A stretch of 64,000 nucleotides of DNA from Streptomyces sp. NBC_01296 (GTDB taxonomy: Bacteria > Actinomycetota > Actinomycetes > Streptomycetales > Streptomycetaceae), in the NCBI RefSeq assembly GCF_035984415.1, contig NZ_CP130720.1, positions 5,146,001 to 5,210,000 of the forward strand, in the 5' to 3' direction. Below are positions 52,621 to 64,000 of this stretch, in pieces. Under the pieces are notes generated by a model. The model saw only the letters and a program-made list of their open reading frames with translations, was not told the origin of the DNA and searched no databases. Position 1 is the first letter of the stretch. The number at the start of each line of letters is the position of its first letter. The position numbers and the translations under genes were made by a program.

Positions 52621-54255
52621 CTACGTCCGGTCCTCTCGGTGCTCCGCCAGTATCGGGAACCGTCGCGGAGCCACCAGGAGCAGGATCAGCAGAGCCGCCA
52701 CGGCCGCGGCGGTCGCGCAGAGGAAGATGTGGTCCACGGCGGCGGCCACCGCCTCGCGCAGGTAGTCGGCGGCGGCCCGCGGGAGCAGTTCCGGCCGGTC
52801 GAGGGTCTTGGAGACGTCGTCGAGGTGCTCCGGCAGCCCGGCCATCGGGGCGTCGGCCAGCCGGGCGGCGATGGTCGCGTTGGCGACGGCCCCCAGCAGG
52901 GCGGCCCCGAGGCTCTGGCCGACCTGGCGGCAGAACAGCACCGAGGCTGTCGTCGTCCCCCGCTCGGACCAGCCCACGGTGGACTGGACCCCGACGATCA
53001 GCGGCAGCTGGAAGAGGCCGAGGGCGGCGCCCAGCAGCAGCATGATCAGCGTGGGCTGCCAGGGCCGGGCGGGATGCGGGAGCAGTGTGAACGAGAACAG
53101 GATCACGGCGGCCAGCGAGATCCCGACGGCGGCGGAGTTGCGGAAGCCTATGCGCCGGTAGACGTGCTGGCTGAAGGCGGCGGACACGGGCCAGGTGAGG
53201 GTCATCGCCGACGTGACGAGCCCGGCGCTGACGGGCCCCAGGCCGAGCACGGACTGGGCGTACGTGGGGACGAAGACCATCGGGGCGACCATGAGCAGGC
53301 CGAGCGCGCCGAGGGCCAGGTTCACGGCGGCGATGGTGCGCCGGCGCCAGACCCATCCGGGAATGATCGGTTCCTCGGCCCGGCGTTCGATCCGCACGAC
53401 CACGGCCGCCAGCACCGCGCTCGCGCCCAGCAGTCCGAGCGAGGGCGCGGACAGCCAGGGCCAGGCGACCCCGCCCTGCACCAGCGCGAAGAGCAGCAGT
53501 CCGCCGCAGGCGAAGACGCCGAGGGCGCCCGCCCAGTCGATCGGGCCGCGGCGCCCGGGGGACCGTACGGGCTCGACGAGGTGGCGGGCGAGCATCCACA
53601 GGGCGAGGCCGCCCAGGGGCAGGTTGAGGAGGAAGATCCAGCGCCAGTCGGCGTACGAGGCGATGAGTCCGCCGAGCGCGGGGCCCGCCACGGCGGAGGC
53701 GGCCCACACGGAGGACATCCTGGCCTGGATCCGCGGGCGCTCCTTGAGCGGGTACAGGTCGGCGGCCAGGGTCTGCACGGTGCCCTGGAGGGCGCCGCCG
53801 CCCAGCCCCTGGACGATGCGGAAGGCGATGAGGGCGGCCATGTTCCAGGCGAGCGCGCACAGCAGCGAGCCGACGATGAACAGGGCTATGCCGAAGAGCA
53901 GGACCGGCTTGCGGCCGAAGGTGTCGGAGAGCTTCCCGTAGACGGGGAGGGTGACGGTGATCGCGAGCAGGTAGCCGGCGAAGAGCCAGGAGAAGACGGA
54001 GAACCCGCCGAGGTCGCCGACGATCTGGGGGACGGCGGTGGAGACGATGGCGTTGTCGAGGGCGACGAGGGCCATGCTCAGCATGAGGGCGGCGACGAGC
54101 GCGGTGCGGGGCGGCCGGCTGCCGCTCCCGGGAGCCGCCCCCGGCTCCTCGCCGACTGCGCCCGTCTTGGCCGAAACCGCCCGCCCGGCGACGGCGTCGC
54201 CGCTGTCCCCGGCGGGGTCCCCGGTGCGCTCGCCCGTGCTCTCCTCCGCGCCCAC
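52621..54255 (-). CDS. DHA2-type MFS multidrug exporter (EmrB/QacA family)
   Basis: Proton antiporter of 544 residues with a cytosolic N-terminus (~40 residues) and about 14 hydrophobic helices. Motifs: LDNAIVSTAVPQIVGDLGGF (motif D1 of the 14-helix family), GKLSDTFGRKPVLLFG (motif A), LGGGALQGTVQTLAADLYPL (motif C region) and ASAVAGPALGGLIASYADWR. Start chosen is GTG at 54255 because AAAGGA lies at correct spacing; GTG at 54276 would add seven residues. No regulator gene is adjacent. The substrate is unknown; QacA/EmrB relatives export hydrophobic drugs. Confidence 0.92.
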   Translation of the reverse strand: MGAEESTGERTGDPAGDSGDAVAGRAVSAKTGAVGEEPGAAPGSGSRPPRTALVAALMLSMALVALDNAIVSTAVPQIVGDLGGFSVFSWLFAGYLLAITVTLPVYGKLSDTFGRKPVLLFGIALFIVGSLLCALAWNMAALIAFRIVQGLGGGALQGTVQTLAADLYPLKERPRIQARMSSVWAASAVAGPALGGLIASYADWRWIFLLNLPLGGLALWMLARHLVEPVRSPGRRGPIDWAGALGVFACGGLLLFALVQGGVAWPWLSAPSLGLLGASAVLAAVVVRIERRAEEPIIPGWVWRRRTIAAVNLALGALGLLMVAPMVFVPTYAQSVLGLGPVSAGLVTSAMTLTWPVSAAFSQHVYRRIGFRNSAAVGISLAAVILFSFTLLPHPARPWQPTLIMLLLGAALGLFQLPLIVGVQSTVGWSERGTTTASVLFCRQVGQSLGAALLGAVANATIAARLADAPMAGLPEHLDDVSKTLDRPELLPRAAADYLREAVAAAVDHIFLCATAAAVAALLILLLVAPRRFPILAEHREDRT

Positions 54256-54606
54256 CAAGATCCTTTCACCGTGCACGTACCTGCGGGGAACACCCTCTCA
54301 TCACGGCGTATCCGGCGGTATCCCCCAGAGCTGATCCCCCAAAGGGTGGAGAACCCCTAAGGGTTGCTCCTCACAAGGGTCCAGGGGCCTTTCGTCCCGG
54401 CGGAGGAGGAGAACGGCTCCGGGAGGTCCTTAACTGGTTCATACGAGCGGGGGTGGGGTTAACCCCCCGGTGGATACGGCGATGGGCACCAGCGCGCCGG
54501 CCGCCTCCGCCCCGCAGACTTCACGACGGCACCACACGCAGGATCCGGCCGGTACGCAGGATCCGGCCACATGCGCGGCAACGCGAACGAACGAGGGGGA
54601 AGCACC
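54256..54606. other. Divergent intergenic region with palindrome and direct repeats
   Basis: About 350 bases between the MFS gene and the ABC exporter. It contains a small inverted repeat AACCCCTAAGGGTT (54351 region), the perfect palindrome GGGGTTAACCCC (54455-54466) and a 15-base direct repeat ACGCAGGATCCGGCC (54536-54550 and 54554-54568) just ahead of the ABC gene. No gene was recognised. Confidence 0.5.
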
Positions 54607-55395
54607 GTGACAACGGCTATGACCGAAACCAGGCACGGGGGTACTGGAGGGCATGAAGCCGTCGCGGCCCGGGCGCGCAAGGTCGTCAAGGCCTACGGCG
54701 CCGGGGAGACCCGCGTGGTCGCCCTCGACGAGGTGGACGTGGACATCAAGCGCGGCCAGTTCACGGCGATCATGGGCCCCTCCGGCTCCGGCAAGTCCAC
54801 GCTGATGCACTGCCTCGCCGGTCTCGACACGGTGACCAGCGGGCAGATCCACCTGGACGACACCGAGATCACCGGCCTGAAGGACAAGAAGCTCACGCAG
54901 CTGCGCCGCGACCGGATCGGCTTCATCTTCCAGGCCTTCAACCTGCTGCCGACGCTCAACGCCCTGGAGAACATCACGCTCCCCATGGACATAGCGGGCC
55001 GCAAGCCCGATGCGGAGTGGCTGAACCGGGTCGTGGAGACCGTCGGCCTCGCGGGCCGCCTCAAGCACCGCCCGACCGAGCTCTCCGGCGGCCAGCAGCA
55101 GCGCGTGGCCGTGGCCCGCGCCCTCGCGGCCCGCCCGCAGATCATCTTCGGCGACGAGCCCACCGGAAACCTGGACTCCCGGGCGGGCGCCGAGGTCCTC
55201 GGCTTCCTGCGCCGCTCGGTGGACGAGCTCGGCCAGACCATCGTGATGGTCACGCACGACCCGGTGGCCGCCTCGTACGCGGACCGCGTGATCTTCCTGG
55301 CCGACGGCCGGATCGTGGACGAGATGTACGGGCCCACCGCCGACCAGGTCCTCGACCGCATGAAGGACTTTGACGCGCGCGGGCGGACCTCGTGA
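54607..55395 (+). CDS. ABC exporter ATPase (MacB/LolD type)
   Basis: ATP-binding protein of 262 residues. Walker A is MGPSGSGKSTLMHCLAGLD, the Q-loop is FIFQAFNLLPTLNALEN (F-Q-x-F-N-L-L as in LolD/MacB/FtsE), the signature is ELSGGQQQRVAVARALAARP, Walker B is IIFGDEPTGNLDSRAG and the H-loop is IVMVTHDPVAASYADR. Start is GTG at 54607 with AGGGGGAAG upstream. Its stop overlaps the permease start by GTGA, so the two subunits are made together. Type VII ABC systems of this kind usually move lipoproteins or peptides, or transmit mechanical force, rather than transport across the membrane. Confidence 0.94.
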   Translation: MTTAMTETRHGGTGGHEAVAARARKVVKAYGAGETRVVALDEVDVDIKRGQFTAIMGPSGSGKSTLMHCLAGLDTVTSGQIHLDDTEITGLKDKKLTQLRRDRIGFIFQAFNLLPTLNALENITLPMDIAGRKPDAEWLNRVVETVGLAGRLKHRPTELSGGQQQRVAVARALAARPQIIFGDEPTGNLDSRAGAEVLGFLRRSVDELGQTIVMVTHDPVAASYADRVIFLADGRIVDEMYGPTADQVLDRMKDFDARGRTS

Positions 55396-57977
55396 GCAAC
55401 ACCGTCCTGAAGACCTCGCGGCGCAACTTCGTCGCGCACAAGGGGCGGATGGCGCTCTCCGCCGTCGCCGTCCTGCTCTCCGTCGCCTTCGTCTGCGGCA
55501 CCCTGGTGTTCACCGACACCATGAACACCACCTTCGACAAGCTGTTCGCCGTCACCAACTCCGACGTCACGGTCACTCCGAAGGCGGCCGGGGGCGGCGA
55601 GGACATTCCGGACCGCGGCAAGCCCGAGGCGCTGGCCGCCTCGGTCGTCGAGCAGGTCAAGAAGGCCGAGGGGGTCAAGGGCGCCGAGGGCGGCGTCGTC
55701 TCGATGTCCGTCACGGTCGTCAACGCCAAGAACGAGAACCTGGGCTCGACCACCGGCGCCCCGACCATCGCGGGCAACTGGAACGACAACGAGCTCAAGT
55801 CGATGAAGATCACCTCCGGCCAGGCCCCGCGCGGCCCGACCGAGATGATGGTCGACGCCGACACCGCCGAGAAGCACCACCTCAAGCTGGGCGACGAGCT
55901 GCGCACCATCGCCGTCACCGGCGACATCCGCGCCCGGATCAGCGGTATCGCCACCTTCACCGTGACCAACCCGGGTGCCGCGATCGTCTACTTCGACACC
56001 GCCACCGCGCAGGAGAAGCTGCTCGGCGGACCCGGCCTCTTCACGCACGTCAACGTGACCGCCAAGGACGGGGTCAGCGACGAGCAGCTCAAGCAGAACG
56101 TGGCTGCCGCCGTCGGCGCGGACACGTACAAGCTGCAGACCGCGAAGGAGGCCGCGGACGCCAACCGCAAGAACGTCGGCTCCTTCCTGAACGTCATGAA
56201 GTACGTGATGCTCGGCTTCGCCGGGATCGCCTTCCTCGTCGGCATCTTCCTGATCTTCAACACCTTCTCGATGCTGGTCGCCCAGCGCACCCGCGAGATC
56301 GGCCTGATGCGCGCCATCGGCGCCGACAGCGGGCAGGTGCTCAAGTCCGTGGTCGTCGAGGCACTGCTGCTCGGCTTCGTCGGCTCGCTCCTCGGTGTCG
56401 GGGCCGGTGTGGGCCTGGCCGTCGGCCTGATGAAGCTCATGGGCCAGATGGGCATGCACCTGTCCACCGACGACCTGACCGTCGCCTGGACCACCCCGGT
56501 CGTGGGCCTGGTGCTCGGCATCATCGTCACCGTCGTCTCCGCGTTCATCCCGGCCCGCCGGGCCGGCAAGGTCTCCCCGATGGCCGCCCTGCGCGACGCC
56601 GGCACCCCCGGCGACAAGAAGGCCGGCCGCATCCGGGCGGTCCTGGGCCTGGTCCTGACCGGCATCGGCGGCGCGGGCCTGTTCCTCGCCGCGGCCGCCG
56701 ACAAGGCCGCGCCCGGCTCGCTCTGGCTGGCCATGGGCGTGCTGTTCACCCTCATCGGCTTCATCGTGATCGGCCCGCTGCTCGCCGGCGGCGTGGTCCG
56801 GCTGCTCTCCGGCGTGGTCCTGCGGCCCTTCGGGTCCGTCGGCCGCCTCGCCGAGCGCAACGCGCTGCGCAACCCGCGCCGTACCGGCGCCACCGCCGCC
56901 GCGCTGATGATCGGACTGGCGCTCGTCGCCTGTCTGTCGGTGGTCGGCTCCTCGATGGTGGCCTCCGCCACCGACGAGCTCGACAAGTCGGTCGGCGCGG
57001 ACTACATCGTCGACTCCGGGACCGGGCAGCCCGTGCTGCCGCAGGCCGAACAGGCCCTGCGCGCCACCAAGGGCCTCGACCACGTCACCGCCTACCGCGA
57101 GGTGGCGGCCAAGGTCACCGCCCCCGACGGCACCTCCGAGGAGGTGGGTCTCGGCGCCACCGACCCGACGTACGCCAAGGACATCCGGCGCAAGATGGTC
57201 GCCGGCGAGCACGCCGCGGCGTACGGGGCGAACGCGATGTCGGTCGGCTCCGAATACGCCACCAAGCACGGCGTCAAGGTCGGCGACCAGCTGACGGTCG
57301 CCTTCACCGGCGGCAACACGGTCAAGCTGAAGGTCGCCGCGATCACCAGCGACGAGGGCAACCTCGACAAGACCATGAAGTACATCAGCACCGAGGTGGC
57401 CCGGGCGAACGTCCCGGCCGACCGGCTGCCGCTCCCCTTCATGCTGCTGGCCAGCGCCCAGGACGGGCAGTCCGACGCCACCGCGTACCAGTCGGTCAAG
57501 ACGGCGCTCGCCGAGTACCCGCAGTACAAGGTGCGCAACCAGACCGACTACAAGAAGAACCTCCAGGACCAGGTCGGCCAGCTGCTGAACATGGTCTACG
57601 GGCTCCTCGCCCTCGCGATCATCGTGGCGGTCCTGGGTGTCGTGAACACCCTCGCCCTCTCGGTGGTCGAGCGGACCCGCGAGATCGGCCTGATGCGCGC
57701 CATCGGCCTCTCCCGCCGCCAGCTGCGCCGCATGATCCGCCTGGAGTCGGTGGTCATCGCCCTCTTCGGCGCCCTCCTGGGCCTCGGCCTGGGCATGGGC
57801 TGGGGAGCCACCGCGCAGCAGCTGCTCGCCCTCCAGGGCCTGAAGGTGCTGGAGATCCCCTGGCCGACGATCATCGGCGTCTTCGCCGGGTCGGCCTTCG
57901 TGGGCCTGTTCGCCGCACTGGTCCCGGCCTTCCGGGCAGGGCGGATGAACGTACTGAACGCGATCGCGAGCGAGTAG
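55392..57977 (+). CDS. FtsX-like ABC permease with two FtsX domains
   Basis: Membrane subunit of 861 residues. One N-terminal helix (GRMALSAVAVLLSVAFVCGT) is followed by a large extracytoplasmic MacB-type domain (~40-255). Three helices form the first FtsX domain (VMLGFAGIAFLVGIFLIFNT, RTREIGLMRAIGADSGQVLK). Two helices, a second external domain (~515-740) and a second FtsX domain (LLALAIIVAVLGVVNTLALS, RTREIGLMRAIGLSRRQLRR) complete it. The R-T-R-E-I-G-L-M-R-A-I-G coupling helix that contacts the ATPase is duplicated almost exactly. Start is GTG at 55392. No regulator is attached. A hairpin follows at 58000. Confidence 0.93.
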   Translation: MSNTVLKTSRRNFVAHKGRMALSAVAVLLSVAFVCGTLVFTDTMNTTFDKLFAVTNSDVTVTPKAAGGGEDIPDRGKPEALAASVVEQVKKAEGVKGAEGGVVSMSVTVVNAKNENLGSTTGAPTIAGNWNDNELKSMKITSGQAPRGPTEMMVDADTAEKHHLKLGDELRTIAVTGDIRARISGIATFTVTNPGAAIVYFDTATAQEKLLGGPGLFTHVNVTAKDGVSDEQLKQNVAAAVGADTYKLQTAKEAADANRKNVGSFLNVMKYVMLGFAGIAFLVGIFLIFNTFSMLVAQRTREIGLMRAIGADSGQVLKSVVVEALLLGFVGSLLGVGAGVGLAVGLMKLMGQMGMHLSTDDLTVAWTTPVVGLVLGIIVTVVSAFIPARRAGKVSPMAALRDAGTPGDKKAGRIRAVLGLVLTGIGGAGLFLAAAADKAAPGSLWLAMGVLFTLIGFIVIGPLLAGGVVRLLSGVVLRPFGSVGRLAERNALRNPRRTGATAAALMIGLALVACLSVVGSSMVASATDELDKSVGADYIVDSGTGQPVLPQAEQALRATKGLDHVTAYREVAAKVTAPDGTSEEVGLGATDPTYAKDIRRKMVAGEHAAAYGANAMSVGSEYATKHGVKVGDQLTVAFTGGNTVKLKVAAITSDEGNLDKTMKYISTEVARANVPADRLPLPFMLLASAQDGQSDATAYQSVKTALAEYPQYKVRNQTDYKKNLQDQVGQLLNMVYGLLALAIIVAVLGVVNTLALSVVERTREIGLMRAIGLSRRQLRRMIRLESVVIALFGALLGLGLGMGWGATAQQLLALQGLKVLEIPWPTIIGVFAGSAFVGLFAALVPAFRAGRMNVLNAIASE

Positions 57978-57999
57978 CTGCGCGGTCGTACGGGGGGCC

Positions 58000-58039
58000 G
58001 ACGGCCCCGGTCGGCCCCTCCGGGCCGGCCGGGGCCGTC
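58000..58039 (+). terminator. Hairpin after ABC permease
   Basis: 15-bp arms with one mismatch (58000-58014 and 58025-58039), 10-base loop, 22 bases past the permease stop. Confidence 0.65.
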
Positions 58040-58182
58040 CGCTGTTCACACCGTGTCACTCGGCGGAGTGACCGCAATCCCTCGCGCGGGTGAGGGGGCG
58101 GCGTCGTAGGGTGGGAAGCCCCGGCCCGTGAGACGTGTCGGGCCCTTCGCGTTGCCCCTCCACCGGACGGAAGCCTCCTTTC

Positions 58183-61716
<3,534 letters not shown>

Positions 61717-61736
61717 GCGCCTCCGTACGGCCAGGC

Positions 61737-61770
61737 GCGCGGCCGGTGACCTGCGGGTCCCCGGCCGCGC
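61737..61770. terminator. Hairpin between convergent mfd and antitoxin-like gene
   Basis: Perfect 10-bp arms GCGCGGCCGG (61737-61746) and CCGGCCGCGC (61761-61770) with a 14-base loop. Confidence 0.55.
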
Positions 61771-61791
61771 CGCGGGCCGGTCGGGCGCGGG

Positions 61792-61974
61792 CTACCGGTT
61801 CGGGTCGTCGTCGATGCCCAGCTGCTTCTCGACCTGCTGCTGGCCCTGGTCGACCTGCTTGGCGTACTTGTCGCCGGTGCGCTGGTTGATCTGCTGCTCG
61901 GCGGCGTCGGACGCCTGCTTCGCCTGCTTGCCGTGGCCGTGCAGCAGTTCCTTGGCCTTGTCGAGGATCCCCAT
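61792..61974 (-). CDS. MT0933-like antitoxin family small protein
   Basis: Hydrophilic helical protein of 60 residues: it begins MGILDKAKELLHGHGKQAKQ and contains QRTGDKYAKQVDQGQQQVEK. This matches the MT0933 antitoxin family pattern (D-K-A-K-x-L then T-G-x-K-Y-x-x-Q-V-D). The family name comes from a mycobacterial toxin-antitoxin proposal; no toxin gene is adjacent here, and many Streptomyces carry solitary copies, so a stress-related role is equally possible. Start is ATG at 61974 with GGGAGC upstream. It is convergent with mfd. Confidence 0.8.
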   Translation of the reverse strand: MGILDKAKELLHGHGKQAKQASDAAEQQINQRTGDKYAKQVDQGQQQVEKQLGIDDDPNR

Positions 61975-62046
61975 GCGAGAGCTCCCTTCCGTATCCCTTG
62001 TGCGACGCTACGCGCGTTCTCGGGGATCCGCCCGTCGAGGTCGCGC

Positions 62047-62898
62047 TCAGACCGATTCGCCGGGGGCGCCGTCGCGCAGCTTCGACAGGTCCAGGACGTC
62101 CGCGCCTTCCGGCAGGGCCGTGTCGACCGGAGCACCGAAGGCGGAGAAGAGGATCTCTCCGGACGCGTCCCCCGAAATCGTGGACTTGAGCAGGTACGGG
62201 GTGCCCTGGGCGGCTATGTAGTCGATCTCCGTACCCTCCTTGGCCGCCGAGGTGATCGTCAGCGCCTGCTTGCCGTCGATGGCGACCGTCTCGCCCTTGC
62301 GGGCCAGCGGGCTGGGCTTGCTGCCGCCGCCCGTCAGCTTGCCCAGGTCGCAGACGTGCGCGATCGAAGTGGCCTCGGGATCGGAGAGCGGCATCTTCAG
62401 CCAGCGGTCGGCGAGCATGGTGACCATCGCATCCGTCTGCTTCTTGGGGGTGTGCTTCTTCGCGGCCACGGCCCGCCAGTAGTCGGCGTCCCCCTTGAAA
62501 TGCATGAGGTCGGTGGACTTGATGAGGTCCACCTTGCCCATTCCCTCGTACCGGATCGCGCCGTTGCAGTCGTTCTTCCTGTCGAGGGAGAGATCGAACT
62601 CCACCTGCCGGGCGTCGTCGTGCATCTTGGCGACGACGTGCGCCGACTCGACCTTGCGCATGGCCTCGTACGACTGGCTCAGGATCTCGGCGCCCGACAG
62701 GTCGGCGAGCACGCCGGTGCTCTTGTCCTTGCCCTTGGCCGTCGGCGACGGCGTGGCCCCGCCCGGGGCCTGCTCGGCGGCGCGGGCCGCCCTGCCGATG
62801 TCGGCGGCCTTGCCCCCGCCCCCCGGCAGGCAGCCCGTCGTCAGCCCGAAAAGGGCCGTCGTGGCCAGTACCGACGCACCGATGGTCCGGCTCCGCAT
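62047..62898 (-). CDS. Secreted lipoprotein, LppX/LprG-like fold possible
   Basis: Lipoprotein of 283 residues. The signal peptide ends in the lipobox L-T-T-G-C23 (MRSRTIGASVLATTALFGLT). A Gly/Pro/Ala-rich linker follows (~25-60). The globular domain opens ILSQSYEAMRKVESAHVVAK and continues VEFDLSLDRKNDCNGAIRYE, VDLIKSTDLMHFKGDADYWR and VCDLGKLTGGG, ending in beta-rich sequence. This pattern (helix, then a set of antiparallel strands) recalls LolA/LppX-type lipid-binding lipoproteins of actinobacteria, but similarity is only at fold level. Start chosen is ATG at 62898 with AGGGGGGAA upstream rather than a TTG or CTG further out. Confidence 0.85.
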   Translation of the reverse strand: MRSRTIGASVLATTALFGLTTGCLPGGGGKAADIGRAARAAEQAPGGATPSPTAKGKDKSTGVLADLSGAEILSQSYEAMRKVESAHVVAKMHDDARQVEFDLSLDRKNDCNGAIRYEGMGKVDLIKSTDLMHFKGDADYWRAVAAKKHTPKKQTDAMVTMLADRWLKMPLSDPEATSIAHVCDLGKLTGGGSKPSPLARKGETVAIDGKQALTITSAAKEGTEIDYIAAQGTPYLLKSTISGDASGEILFSAFGAPVDTALPEGADVLDLSKLRDGAPGESV

Positions 62899-63110
62899 GT
62901 GGATTCCCCCCTGGAACAACAACTCGACTGCCGAGGGTAGTCGCCGCCGGTCAGGGGGCCTCGACGATTTCCGCCCCGGCGGCGCGGCCCGCGGCGGCCG
63001 GAGGTGTGCGGCGACCCTGCAACGGTTGCGCGCATCCCCTCACTGGCGGCCGGAAACGCTGTATACGCTCAGACCCGAAACTTCGTCGACACGGTCCGTC
63101 AGGAGCAGCG

Positions 63111-63752
63111 ATGCACGGCCCCGGCCTCCCGCCGCAGCAAGGCCCCCAGCCCAGTACCGGGGGAATCGTGGCACTGCGCGTGCTGTTCGCCCTGCTGCCC
63201 GTCCTGAGCTGCGGCTTCCTGGCCTGGGGCACGATGCTGCGGCTCGCGGTCGTCACCCGCAAGCCCCGGGACTGGTGGCTGCTGGCCGTCAACTGCGCGC
63301 TCAGCGTCGCCTGGATCGCGCTGATCGGCGCCGACCCGACGCCCAACACCGACGGCTGGCAGGGCAATACCGGAGCCTTCGGCATCATCATCACCGGCTT
63401 CCTGACCTGCGTGTACTTCCTCGTCGCCGACATCCGCCACTACGGATCCCGGGCGGCGGCCGTCCCGACCGCCCCCTGGTACCCGGCGCAGCCCGCGCCG
63501 TACGTTCCGCCGCAGCAGCAGGCCCGCCCGGCGTACGGATACCCGCCGGCCCAGCAGCACACCCCGACCCCGACGCCGACCCCGGCCCCCGCACCGGCTC
63601 CCGGGCCGGCCACCCCGCCGCGGATCGGACAGGTGCGCGCCGAGCTCGACGAGCTGAGCGAACTGCTGCGCAAGCAGACGCCGCACCCGCACCCGAACCC
63701 GCAGGCGAACCCGAACACGCCCGGCAACGAGGGTGAGGGCCCGGCCCGGTGA
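63111..63752 (+). CDS. Small membrane protein preceding a protein kinase gene
   Basis: Protein of 213 residues. Three hydrophobic helices lie in the N-terminal half (ALRVLFALLPVLSCGFLAWG, WWLLAVNCALSVAWIALIGA, AFGIIITGFLTCVYFLVADI). A Pro/Ala/Gln/Tyr-rich cytosolic tail follows, with QVRAELDELSELLRKQTPHP near the end. It was not assigned to a named family. Start is ATG at 63111 with CAGGAGCAGCG upstream. Its stop overlaps the kinase start by GTGA, so the two are co-translated and this protein may be a partner or substrate of the kinase. Confidence 0.8.
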   Translation: MHGPGLPPQQGPQPSTGGIVALRVLFALLPVLSCGFLAWGTMLRLAVVTRKPRDWWLLAVNCALSVAWIALIGADPTPNTDGWQGNTGAFGIIITGFLTCVYFLVADIRHYGSRAAAVPTAPWYPAQPAPYVPPQQQARPAYGYPPAQQHTPTPTPTPAPAPAPGPATPPRIGQVRAELDELSELLRKQTPHPHPNPQANPNTPGNEGEGPAR

Positions 63753-64000
63753 CGGACGACGACCGGATCATCGGCGAGCGCTACCAGCTCGCCTCGATCC
63801 TCGGACAGGGCGGCATGGGCCAGGTCTGGACGGCGTACGACCAGCGGCTGGACCGCCGCGTCGCCGTCAAGCTGCTGCGCCCCGACAAGGTGGCCGGCCC
63901 CGGCTCCGTCGCCGACGAGCTGCGCCGCCGCTTCGTGCGCGAATGCCGGGTCACGGCCCAGGTGGACCACCCGGGCCTGGTCACCGTCCACGACGCGGGC
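63749..64000 (+). CDS. Serine/threonine protein kinase (start only, cut by window edge)
   Basis: The first 84 residues of a Hanks-type kinase. The Gly-rich loop is LASILGQGGMGQVWTAYD, the ATP-binding Lys is in RRVAVKLLRPD, and the C-helix region has RFVRECRVTAQVDHPGLVTV. The frame is open at the right edge, so the catalytic loop and any membrane or PASTA domain are not visible. Start GTG at 63749 overlaps the preceding stop (GTGA). Confidence 0.93.
   Translation, partial: MTDDDRIIGERYQLASILGQGGMGQVWTAYDQRLDRRVAVKLLRPDKVAGPGSVADELRRRFVRECRVTAQVDHPGLVTVHDAG

Overview
This is a high-GC actinomycete chromosome segment, almost certainly from Streptomyces. The signs are very strong third-position G/C, frequent GTG starts with GTGA or ATGA stop/start overlaps, an SsgA-family sporulation protein, an Rpf-type cell-wall hydrolase, a tamR/tam pair, and gene order that from memory matches the S. 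coelicolor region running from about SCO3163 down to about SCO3109. No prophage, insertion sequence, CRISPR array or rRNA operon was seen. There is one tRNA gene.

Layout. 1-5.7 kb: a tricorn-type protease cut by the left edge, then a TetR regulator and an MMPL exporter. 5.7-9 kb: an SsgA-like protein divergent from a three-gene ECF nickel/cobalt transporter that has a Nur-box-like site in its promoter region. 9-14.3 kb: a beta-lactamase-fold hydrolase, a penicillin-binding protein, a small secreted protein and a protein O-mannosyltransferase. 14.4-20.3 kb: a rightward housekeeping run (rsmI, zinc-ribbon protein, TatD nuclease, RpfB-like protein, rsmA/ksgA, ispE). 20.4-27.2 kb: a membrane acyltransferase, an ABC-F ATPase and two tandem membrane-anchored beta-propeller paralogues. 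27.3-30.3 kb: a LuxR regulator with a dead receiver domain, an epimerase and an orphan response regulator. 30.3-37.1 kb: tamR/tam, a VOC protein, a desaturase with its own TetR regulator, and ppc. 37.2-42 kb: a frameshifted Uma2-type gene, then the leftward block tRNA-Gln, glmU, prs, rplY, pth. 42.1-43.4 kb: an orphan histidine kinase.

43.5-48.4 kb is the most unusual part. Two divergent pairs of genes carry toxin-like enzymatic domains linked to SUKH immunity domains. Leftward there is a YwqJ-type deaminase followed by a SUKH-3 gene. Rightward there is a WHH (HNH-fold) nuclease domain fused to SUKH-1, then an 846-residue protein with an Imm35/YrhB-like domain, a collagen-like repeat, an XOO_2897-type deaminase and a SUKH-4 domain. 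None of the four shows a signal peptide or an obvious secretion domain. The families are known in polymorphic-toxin systems; the combined locus with toxin-immunity fusions is the best candidate here for an under-described system.

48.5-64 kb: a DivIVA/Scy-like coiled-coil protein, a 7-bp tandem repeat array, a CGNR regulator divergent from an alpha/beta hydrolase, small membrane and secreted proteins, an MFS exporter, an FtsX-type ABC exporter, mfd, an MT0933-like antitoxin, a lipoprotein, a small membrane protein and the start of a Ser/Thr protein kinase cut by the right edge. All family calls rest on reading motifs by eye; no database search was run.
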